Below are positions 1-7,980 of a stretch of DNA of 12,698 nucleotides, piece by piece. The translations under genes were made by a program, and so were the position numbers. The stretch covers positions 1 to 12,698 of the forward strand of contig OUQQ01000587.1 of NCBI GenBank assembly GCA_900404475.1. Direction: 5' to 3'. Below the pieces are notes generated by a model that saw only the letters and a program-made list of their open reading frames with translations, did no database searches and was not told the DNA's origin. The stretch is from Spongospora subterranea (lineage: Eukaryota; Endomyxa; Phytomyxea; Plasmodiophorida; Plasmodiophoridae). The stretch's first letter is position 1. Each line of letters begins with the position of its first letter.

Positions 1-90
1 GAACACGAGAACCGGGTTGGTGAGTCCTACGGATTGAGACGTGCCTAGCAGGACGGCGACGGCCGTCGCGATAGCAGCCAGTAATGACAT
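1..90 (-). CDS. N-terminus of a secreted or membrane protein (partial)
   Basis: The first 30 codons of a minus-strand gene lie here; the rest is beyond the left edge. The ATG is at 90-88, and an in-frame TGA lies six codons upstream, so this is the first possible start. The peptide begins MSLLAAIATAVAVLLG and continues TSQSVGLTNPVLVF. The long uncharged Leu/Ala/Val run directly after the initiator, followed by small polar residues, is a typical signal peptide with a likely cleavage near residues 18-21. The mature protein cannot be identified from about ten residues. The product probably enters the ER. Confidence is limited because only the start is visible and the peptide is short. Confidence 0.55.
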   Translation of the reverse strand, partial: MSLLAAIATAVAVLLGTSQSVGLTNPVLVF

Positions 91-471
91 CGACACCTCC
101 GTTGTTCAGGGATTCGATGGGTACAAGACTGGTATTGATTGGCCAATAAAACGATCAATTATTGTTTGAGCTGAAAAAATCTGCCCCAGTCAGCGGGGCA
201 CGAGACTGGCGTCGACGCATCGCCCAACAGCCAACGGGCGGGGGCTGACACTGTCATTATCACCACTGGATGGTGGTAACGGGGCTAACGGGGCTTTACG
301 TTGCAATGGCCAAGATGGAGTTCTCATCATTCACTACTGTACACTACTGGTATAGGAATAGGACTCGAACTGAACAGGGAAGGGAAATTGGGGCGACAGT
401 TCAACTCTGCATATGGCCGGTCGACTGAGATGACGCCATAAATATTAGCAATTTCGGCCAATACCTTGGTG
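91..471. other. Intergenic region, no gene seen
   Basis: This is the presumed 5' flank shared by the minus-strand secreted-protein gene at 1-90 and the plus-strand small-protein candidate starting at 472. No convincing reading frame was found on either strand. A short direct repetition of a GGGGCTAAC-like unit occurs around 275-298. No clear TATA box or other named element could be assigned. Confidence 0.4.
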
Positions 472-727
472 ATGAGTGACGACTTCGAAGAATACGGAGA
501 TTCCAGGTCAAATTTACACGATCAGTCCCTTGTTTCTGGCTTTACAGGAGTGCATGTTTTTGTTTCAATATTAGACACTGCCCTTGCTGGTTTCGCAATC
601 GTTGATGATGAGACAGTCTGAAAAGGAATGCGCTGCTATACTCAAAGGGAAATATGGCGATGATAGATACAATACGTGGTCTTACTTGTTTAGTGTTAAA
701 GGTGTGGTACGTGCCAACCATCGATGA
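472..727 (+). CDS. Candidate two-exon small protein, unknown family
   Basis: Proposed model: exon 1 at 472-531 (20 codons starting MSDDFEEYGDSRSNL), a 43-nt intron at 532-574 (GTTTCT...ATATTAG, pyrimidine-rich before the acceptor), then exon 2 at 575-727 ending in TGA. The phase is 0 on both sides and the product would be about 70 aa. Exon 2 reads like real protein (for example QSEKECAAILKGKYGDDRY) and is hydrophilic and probably helical. It has no signal peptide or membrane segment. A variant would use the strong donor GTACGT at 707 and continue into a further exon, but simple read-through to the stop at 725-727 fits the AATAAA at 876. I do not recognise the family. The donor is GTT rather than GTA/GTG, which lowers confidence. 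Confidence 0.35.
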
Positions 728-875
728 CGGGGCGCTCTATGCTTTTCTGAAGGCGTTCTCCACTACTTGTACTCAACACTGTAAAATTATCATCCGCTTT
801 CTCAATGTTAAGCGCAAATTAAATAGATACAATTCTCCAGAGTTTTTCCATAAAACAAGGGCGATTTTACCTTTC

Positions 876-881
876 AATAAA
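876..881 (+). terminator. AATAAA polyadenylation signal
   Basis: A canonical AATAAA hexamer lies about 150 nt after the proposed stop at 727, a reasonable 3' UTR length for the small two-exon gene. A single hexamer in moderately AT-rich DNA can occur by chance. Confidence 0.3.
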
Positions 882-1123
882 CACTTTTCTGAACGGTGAC
901 TGTTTTGTCGAATCAAACTGGGCGAAGCCGATGTTCAAAATTTGAGGTGTCACCAGATAGCTGGAATTCCATGGATTTTGTGACCAAAGAGCATTTGTCT
1001 GAAGGTATCAATAGTGTTCAAGTTTCTCAACTTGATGCTTTTATCTACGTAAATATCCTTTCATTCGAGCTGTACTTCAGACGGCTCTGAAAATTGCCCG
1101 CAGCCAATTATCACTTGCCATCC

Positions 1124-1682
1124 ATGTATCGCGAATCTGGCGCTAGGGCGATGTCGGCATCGGGCATATCCAGAGACATGCAGAATTATATGAATACTGT
1201 GATCGGGCGCGATCTCATGCTGCTGTGTGGATCGATTGACGTTTCTAATACAGGCGATTCTGTTCGGTCAGCCCAGGCCTGCTCAAACATCATGTCAGTA
1301 ATAATTCGCCTTGGTGATTTATTTTTGGCATTCCTGCCTTCTCTTATTCCTCAAATGTTGCAATTTCTATTCGGTTCACTTCTCGTGAAATTTCACAACT
1401 TCTGTTTTCGAGAAAGCTGCGGGTGTTTTTGGCTGATCTGTAATGGTTTATGATTTGGATTTGCGGTTAATGCGTGTTGTTCTTGATTATCTGTGGCTTA
1501 GGCGAGCTCGAATTGATGAGTATAAACGGTCCTCATGCAAGACTTCATTTGATGCGTTGTCTCGTTGTGTTTCGGTCAATCCGTCCTCGCCAGAGTGCAA
1601 GTCCGCGTTCGACTCCATGTGGTCTTGTGTTTTGCCCCGTCTAAAGGCATCGAATAGTCAAGATGTTACCCACACAACCTGA
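1124..1682 (+). CDS. Twin CX9C (CHCH-type) protein, upstream exons tentative
   Basis: The last exon (about 1501-1682, stop TGA) is the solid part. It encodes C-x9-C, nine spacer residues, then C-x9-C (cysteines encoded at 1536, 1566, 1596 and 1626), each pair within a predicted helix. This is the twin CX9C layout of small mitochondrial intermembrane-space proteins, which fold as a helical hairpin with two disulfides and are imported through the Mia40 relay; many help assemble respiratory complexes. No transit peptide is expected. The exon is preceded by a good acceptor (TTCTTGATTATCTGTGGCTTAG, ending at 1500). The start is unresolved. An ATG at 1124 (MYRESGARAMSASG) can be joined in phase through a donor in 1290-1300. 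An additional intron ending in CTAATACAG at about 1253, or a first exon from the ATG at about 970, is also possible. The exact family member (CMC, COX or COA type) cannot be named. Confidence 0.5.
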
Positions 1683-2589
1683 TTGTAATTGAAAATCACA
1701 GTTGAATTTATCATTCGGGTTGGTCCTTTGACAGTCAGAGGACTTGACAATGACCATACCGTGCAATTTCTACCAAATATTGAAGTTCAATCCTGTGCTT
1801 TTGAGTTGGCGTTCACAGTTATTCGTTGTGGGCTCTGGGGGCTGTTGACGACCCCACAATGGTGCCTTTGCTGAAGAAACCAACGTCGTTGCCCCACAGA
1901 CGCACGCAAATAACATGGCTTTGCAACCTAAACGTGATCGGCTGGCGTTTGCTTAATGACGAAAATTTGATTTTATGATTGTTGACACATTCATTAGCGA
2001 TCGATTATTGTTTCCGTTGCAATGATTTGCCATGTTGTTACGATGACTGATTTAGCTGGGATCCTGAGGCAACATTTTCAAACCATATATCTGCCAAGAT
2101 CGGTGCTGGCTGTTCAATACTGATGGTGAAGGTGAAATAGTTGCTTTTAGTCGATTCAATCTTCATTTAAGGATATCTCCATTCGCCACCTCGATATCGT
2201 CTGATACTGAAGGACGTCGAAATTTGATTCTCCCTGTTGAGTAGTCTGCTGGTAGATGCTCTCATTGTAATCTACTTGAATCACACTAACTAGATAGTTT
2301 TCAACTATCACAACACGTTCGTTGATACATATCAGTGCTTAGCTTCTTGATCATAGCACATGATCAGTTGGATCTATGCTAATTACGGTAGCTCCCCATC
2401 CTTGGCCATTGATCAGGTTCGTGGTCTTCGGCTCCCAATGATTCAATTGATTTCGTTTTACGTCTAACTATATCTCGTGTAGTATGTCAAGGACTAAATA
2501 TAGCACATCCTATTGGGTGTTGAATTCGGCCGAACTAATTGACTTTTTCATTCGGAGGCATACACCAGCAAACCTTAGCGTTATCAAGA
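1683..2589. other. Intergenic region, no gene seen
   Basis: This is the stretch between the CX9C gene and the RING gene. Only short open frames occur on either strand, and none shows a recognisable motif or clear splice structure. It presumably holds the 3' end of the CX9C gene and the promoter of the RING gene, but no specific element could be assigned. Confidence 0.4.
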
Positions 2590-3646
2590 ATGGTAGAAAG
2601 TGACTCTAGTTTCGATGATGGTGGCGATACTTGGGCGATATCACCCTCTTTATACCTTACTGGGCACCTACTATATCAGATAATGGAGCTGGTGTGCACC
2701 ATCATCGTGATCAGTGTTGTATGGAATCGGGAGGTGTGCGATTCATTCCCATTGCAAGTATGGGTGATCATGTACTCGTTGCGCCTGCTGATATGCATCC
2801 CGCTCACCATATACTGTCTATGCTGTGTGCAACAATCCGTCCGAATCCCATCCTACTACAACATGGTTGACCTGGCCATCGTCATCCACGTGCTGCTCAT
2901 GTTCACCCTGGGTAGCCTTTGGTTGTTCTCCTCCTCCCCATGCCGCTCCACCTCCCCGATCACAGTCACCTATATGGTTGTCCTGCTGGCCGCTATCGCT
3001 CTGTACATATCTATCCCTCTAGGGATCATAGCAGGTATGTTTATATGTCTCCCATGTCGTGTGTTACAAGGTAGGATTATTATCTGTTACCGTTTATTAT
3101 CAACATCCTCTGTCTATTGATATTCATATTATACACACTGCCGTTACATATTCCGTTTATCCATATTTACTACAGTGCTTCAATTGCAACGTAGACAGAA
3201 ACGTTGAAACGCACATGTCTGAGATTGTGATACTCGTTACTACTTTTATGGGTTTGGGTAACGGCATTGGCGCTGAGTTGGTGACTAACTTATGGTCGGG
3301 TTGTTGCATTACAGTAGTCATAAATGTTACGATGGGTCGTCGAGAGACCATGTCATCGTCGTTCGTTAGCCGACTGCCAAGGCGGCGCGTCGCGCCAGGG
3401 GATCAACACGATCGATGCGCCATCTGCATGTGCGATTACGAACTTGGCGATGAAGTTGTGCAACTACCTTGTAACCATCAGGTTATCATGGCTGATGGCA
3501 ACCTATGCAATATTCGCGATTTACTGAAGACGTTGTATGTATAGTTCGGTCGGGCATGTTTTGAAGAATGGGCCCAGGTGAAAAGGCAGTGCGCCCTTTG
3601 CCGCCATGATATCACGCAACCAATTCGAGTCGAAAATAACGTCTAA
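2590..3646 (+). CDS. Four-TM RING-H2 E3 ubiquitin ligase-like protein
   Basis: Model: exons 2590-3070, 3176-3202, 3315-3481 and 3545-3646. All phases agree, giving 258 aa. The ATG at 2590 is the first after an in-frame TAA at 2536. A short acidic N-terminus is followed by four hydrophobic segments (roughly residues 18-45, 50-78, 93-118 and 128-158). The fourth ends in a LPC motif, as in the plant four-TM RING family typified by Arabidopsis At1g12760/At1g63170. After a basic linker comes the RING: C204, C207, C222, H224, C230, C241, C244. The residue expected to be His after CNHxF is Gly227, so one zinc ligand is missing. By family this would be a membrane-anchored E3 recruiting an E2 on the cytosolic face. 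Exon 2 is tiny and its donor could be at 3191 instead of 3203; introns 2 and 3 use GTTGAA and GTTATC donors, so those junctions are less certain than the domain calls. Confidence 0.8.
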
Positions 3647-3696
3647 CTTGTGTTGCATTGCAATTATATTGTTCGTATTTCAGAATGTATTTACAA

Positions 3697-3702
3697 AATA
3701 AA
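3697..3702 (+). terminator. AATAAA polyadenylation signal of the RING gene
   Basis: The hexamer AATAAA, followed by more A residues, lies about 50 nt after the RING gene stop. It sits in an AT-rich stretch followed by T-rich sequence, the expected arrangement for a short 3' UTR. Confidence 0.5.
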
Positions 3703-4519
3703 AACAGATTTCCAATATTTGTTATTCGTAACGTCTGTCAGTTAAAATCAAGAATTTACTAAGCCCGATTGATGAGTATTTGGAGAGTGTTTTTTTCTCT
3801 TCCAGAATCAAAATCATTGTCCTTTTTTTGCAGATACTGATCCAGAATTGCTGAGCAATTGTCCACCATACGGAATTCGTGCTCGCTTAGGTCATCACTC
3901 ATCAGTATCTAATTCTCGTTGTGCAAGCAATTCATTATCCATCTGCATATGTTTAAATACTTTCTTAGTGCTTGAAGACATTGTTGAACTATAGGGGCGC
4001 ATCCGAGATCCAGCATGGCCTAATCGTGCAGATTCAACAGATTTACAAATTTGTCATAGAAGAACGGACCCGTGACGAAAGCCAAGGGATGGGCTGTGGT
4101 GTAAACTCAAAGGCGCCAAGGTAAAGCCTAATGCCAGGCTGACAAGAGTCATCGACAGTACTTCCATGGTTGTTCGGTGAAACCATATCAATATGGCACA
4201 GAACCTTTAAATCCTGAGACCCCTTGAAAAAAAAAACAGCTTCCGCCAGGTCCGAGCAAGAAATCTGATGACTTCATCGCTGAATAAATTTGACACAATC
4301 CCAAAACACATTTGAATAATAGGTCCCATAACGACCCCACATGGCCTATGGAGAACTTATTTCATAGGACCCTTAGATTAGCGATGACACAAAGGAGAAC
4401 CGTAAGCAAAGACGGCGACAAAAACAAACAGTTCTGATGCTTGTTGCCATCGTTATGTGTTATCGTTATTTGATGGATTTATGGAAAATATTCTCCATTG
4501 GCTATGCGGGGTAGGTTTT

Positions 4520-4652
4520 CGAAATTTTGGATTTGCTGAGAGGACAACGGTTTTTTGATGTCTACAAAATCCGAGTATGTTCTTGTGATTCATGTGATTT
4601 ACTCTCAATTTTTTGATACTACGAAATCAGGGTTTGCTATGAGGAAAATCGC
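4520..4652. repeat. Weak diverged direct repeat
   Basis: Two imperfect copies are visible by eye. CGAAATTTTGGATTTGCTG at about 4520 resembles CGAAATCAGGGTTTGCTAT at about 4622. TTTTTTGATGTCTACAAAAT at about 4551 resembles TTTTTTGATACTACGAAATC at about 4609. Identity is only around 70-75 percent, so this may be an old duplication or chance similarity in AT-rich DNA. Confidence 0.25.
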
Positions 4653-5238
4653 TGCAATAAAACATGCTGACACTTGATCGCGGTGTTATACTTGTTCTGA
4701 GCAATGGCCAAAGCAGTGTTATTTGAGATACTGGCTGCTCTCTGATCAGCTTCTTGACTCAGCAAATTCTTGCCAATAGGTCATTGCATGGAGATCATTG
4801 TTCAAGACCAATCGTTACGTCAACCACAACATATTCTGGTAATCTTGCAGGGAGAAAATTGTCTTTGCTTTTGATACGAAAAATGATAGTATTTCTTTAG
4901 CAGGATCTGTCGAGTTCATTTTTACTGAGTTATAGACTCGTCATGGAATTGACATTGAGATTCTCTGATTGCTTGAATTCCAGACAAGATGTTCCCTGTG
5001 CAATGAAATATTTCAGCAGAGCGAACCAACAGGCCGATTGGAGATTTGTTCTGCAAAATAGCTGACTGAAATCAGCATCTCGCAAAACGTCCACGTGGGT
5101 GAATAAGATTCAGAGGAAAGTGGCTGCCATCTCTATAGTAAAAATTTCATCTACAATATCAAAAGATGAAAAATCAGCTGTTTCTTAATCAGTGTTTGGA
5201 TATATTAATATTTGCAGAGCAAGATTTAAACCGCTAGC

Positions 5239-6943
5239 TCAGACCGACGGGCTTTGTGAACTGGTTAGACTCTGAGATTCGATTGGAGCGTATTGGGAGA
5301 CCATTCCGCGAAGGTTGGAGCGAATGAAAAACAACGAAGGCTTTCGCCACATCAACAAAGCAATGGTTGACATTGTCAAACCGAAAACACAGATGAGGAT
5401 GAGTGTGAGTACAGAAACTCCACCATAGACAAAATAGCAGTCTTTTGCGTCCTTGATAAAGCTTGGCGATGAGAATTCCATACAGCGCCCACAAGCGTCA
5501 CGACTTTCTCCGAGGCCACAATTAGATGATCGACAAACATCAGGTAGTGATGGTTCAGTATATGCACTGCAAATTTGTTCTAAAACCGGGCAAGTTTTCG
5601 CCCCGTCTTCAAAGTCACACTTAGTTGAGCCCCGATAACGGGCACCGTTAATTCGGAAAGAAGGGACGTAATACATGTTATTTGTCAACTAGAAAGACAT
5701 GAGACCACGCCCAATATACTTGCGTATGAAACATACCTTGTAGTTCATTGCAGCTGCAATCAAAGTATTTTCTGAGTCAGAGCTTAAATCAGCACCTCCA
5801 GAGTCATCAACACATTTTTGCACAAGTTCGGAAACGCTTGGATCAATCATGTCCGAAACACGTTTCGAACATTCCTGATCGAACAGTCAGGTTTGGACAG
5901 CGTCTACAAAAGCAGAAATCGAAACAGCTACCTTATTGACTTTGCTCATGGAAATACAATTTTCGTCGAATCTCGCGGCGTATTCCCAGAAAAACAGGGG
6001 ATGGTGCTTATGGATACAGACACGACGAAGGTTTTCTTGAACAACATCTGCTCCACTTATTCCGGAACGAATATCGTTGTCCGGATCACCTCCACAGTAA
6101 CGGCCCTTATTAGTGCATTGAGAACCGCAAAGCTGCGCCTCATAGACGCCTGCAAATCAGGAAAACATTAACAACAAGGTTGCATTGCAATGAACGATCA
6201 CATTACAGTTATAATCAACTCCATCGATGAATTGGTAATGATATTCGATAATCAACTTGTTTTGTGTTTGTAGAGCGCGTAAAGCCTCTCCAAGCTTCAT
6301 GATCATATTGTGTTCCCAACTAATGCTGGACGAAAAAATTTCAAGGGTGACTATATCTCGCTTTTCCATCCCAACCGTAATTGATACCTAAAACATAAGC
6401 CATCAGTTTTAGCCATGTTCGCTTCGAAAGCTTTACATTGACAGTTTCGGTTGGGGTTTTCTCGAAAAGACTGAAGAATTTGTTTGCATCGCTCTCTTTG
6501 ATTATCATGGAAGGAATATAAAAGTTGTCAGTAACTTCGAATTCGAAGTGGTCGGGAACATTGTCAGCACTATTGGACACGATGACGCCAACAGCAAAGG
6601 CGTTATGAGCATTTCGGAGTTTGGTCAAGAATGAGCATCCTCCCGATTTCAGCACAACAATCCACGACTTTGTCAGTGATATCGGAACCATAAAAGGAGA
6701 ACACCCATCTTGAAATCCTTCTTCCAAAGTAAATATACTTGCCGACAAACTGCGGCCTAGCCCCAGCTGCCCAGACACAGACGGAAGATGGTCGATTTCG
6801 CCAGAGCCGTTGCCGAACAAGGTTCTCATTTCTGGCGGATCATTCACTGTCAATACATGATCGTGAATTGCAAATAGAGTATGAGATGATAAGAGGATAA
6901 CGTAGACTATTAAGAGTATGATCATATTCCTTGTCCTGCTCAT
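5239..6943 (-). CDS. Vacuolar sorting receptor (VSR/BP80-like), five exons
   Basis: Exons, in coding order: 6943-6437, 6387-6207, 6149-5932, 5874-5737 and 5688-5239. They are joined by introns of 49, 57, 57 and 48 nt with GTAAAG, GTAATG, GTAGCT and GTATGT donors. All phases agree, giving 497 aa. Residues 1-25 form a signal peptide (hydrophobic run MIILLIVYVILLSS). Residues about 40-169 are a PA (protease-associated) domain with GGCSF at 101-105. Residues 170-302 match the VSR luminal module, including SQCTNKGRYC near 239-248 and VVQENLRRVC; NKEC spans the exon 3/4 junction. Residues about 355-430 hold the YRG segment and a Cys-rich stretch. A TM segment at about 439-461 is followed by a cytosolic tail with YAPI (481-484), a YxxPhi adaptor signal equivalent to plant YMPL. 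By family it binds soluble cargo in the Golgi/TGN lumen and carries it to lytic or storage vacuoles through clathrin adaptors. Plant VSRs are about 620 aa and have three EGF-like repeats; here that region is shortened. Confidence 0.9.
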
Positions 6944-7725
6944 AACACGGTACGGTAGTTAACCTATGGGGTGTAATCCGACAAATTGCGCACAAGTTTC
7001 GTAATGACCTCGCAGTCTCGAAAAAACACTGCTGCGCCAAAAAAATGCTGTCTTTTGGTCAGGCGGTAACCTTGAACAAGCCGTACGGTTGGATTCGTTC
7101 GCAACTTTGGAAAAGGCACATACAATTTATTGACACTAACCAGGGGATTGAAACAATGGTGAACAATAGGAACATGTCCCCGCATTCCCGAACTAATTGC
7201 CCTCGCTTGCGTCATTCACAATACGGTGCATCCTGGATACCCGGTTGATGAAGACATTAATTCGTCGGATCAATACAGGACCAAATTAAAACGGTTTACT
7301 TTGGGATATTGAAGACTGTCAAGGATTTATAAGGGTAACTTCTACATCAAGTGAGATTAGGATAACGCTTTGATATTTCCAGTATTCCCGCTCAAGACAA
7401 CATGTCATCGGTGGTCACATTCAGGACCATATCAATATCATATTATCGGCTTCGGCTACAGTCGACCGGGGTTGATACGGTCTTTGTCACGACTCAAGCC
7501 ATAGGTTGTAGAAATTGAAATCCAAGCTTGTTGTAGTACTGTAGCTGTTGCGGTTTTTTTTACTGTGATTTGGTGGCTACACGTACATCGAAGTTTAGTA
7601 ATACTATTCATGTGAGAGATCCTTGAATAAGGCCAACAGACCGTAATGCTATAGCAATGTTTGCTGCCACTCGACATCGCGGTCTAATCACGACATTCGT
7701 GTCAATACTGTATATCTGTTCCTAG
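6944..7725. other. Region upstream of the sorting receptor, unassigned
   Basis: This lies between the start of the minus-strand receptor gene and the candidate exon at 7726. A plus-strand frame is open from about 6948 to 7248 (ATG at 7045), and the opposite strand is also open over 6964-7215. Neither translation shows a recognisable domain. It probably contains the promoter of the receptor gene; no TATA box or other site could be assigned with confidence. From about 7250 to 7690 nothing coding was recognised. Confidence 0.35.
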
Positions 7726-7954
7726 CCTCACTCTACTGTCCAATAGAGCCAGCTCGAACATTGCTCGTCTGCTTATTGAAAACGCTCGACCTGAGCCAAC
7801 CAAACAGTCAAGAACAAGGCCGGCCATGGGTACATCCAACCTTTTTTGCGCGCAATCTTTTAATGTCCGAAAGGCGATAGGTGTGGGCTGCGCAAATATC
7901 GACTCTCGTCGGCTTGTTGTACAAACAGAATGGCTATTTAACTGCATACAGTAG
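7726..7954 (+). CDS. Possible terminal exon with BRCT-like C-terminus
   Basis: A plus-strand frame is open for about 75 codons to a TAG at 7952-7954, just 26 nt before the SNF2 start codon. It is preceded by an acceptor-like TATATCTGTTCCTAG ending at 7725. The peptide includes SNIARLLIENARPEPTKQ and ends RRLVVQTEWLFNCIQ. The pattern of a Lys/Ala helix (VRKAIGVG), then hydrophobics, then WLxxCI resembles the last helix of BRCT domains (WLxxC/S), but the rest of a BRCT fold was not found upstream. The minus strand is also open here (7947-7702). No upstream exon could be joined in phase, so this may be noise or a decayed gene. A gene ending so close to the next start would mean very compact, same-strand packing. 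Confidence 0.25.
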
Positions 7955-7980
7955 TGTAGCGAATGGTGATCAATTGACTG

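Larger units (their letters stand above)
3647..5238. other. 1.6-kb intergenic region between convergent genes
   Basis: This region lies between the 3' ends of the plus-strand RING gene and the minus-strand sorting receptor. No open frame of useful length or recognisable motif was found on either strand. It is AT-rich. The only internal structure noticed is a weak, diverged direct repetition at about 4520-4650 (see the separate repeat entry). No tRNA, rRNA or LTR was recognised. Confidence 0.45.

Noticed and set aside
2631..3022. Alternative plus-strand frames over the membrane-segment exon of the RING gene
   Set aside because: They give Pro/Ser/Cys-rich translations without structure, whereas the frame starting at 2590 gives four clean TM segments.
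3035..3070. Strong GTATGT at 3035 as donor of the first RING-gene intron
   Set aside because: It is in phase, but reading on to 3070 retains the LPC motif that follows the fourth TM in related RING proteins, so 3071 was preferred. The alternative remains possible.
3157..3351. Minus-strand open frame across the RING gene introns
   Set aside because: It overlaps the plus-strand exon-intron structure, has no motif, and is explained by the plus-strand gene.
7456..7677. Minus-strand open frame between the receptor and SNF2 genes
   Set aside because: No motif, no splice partner in phase and composition unlike the neighbouring coding exons.
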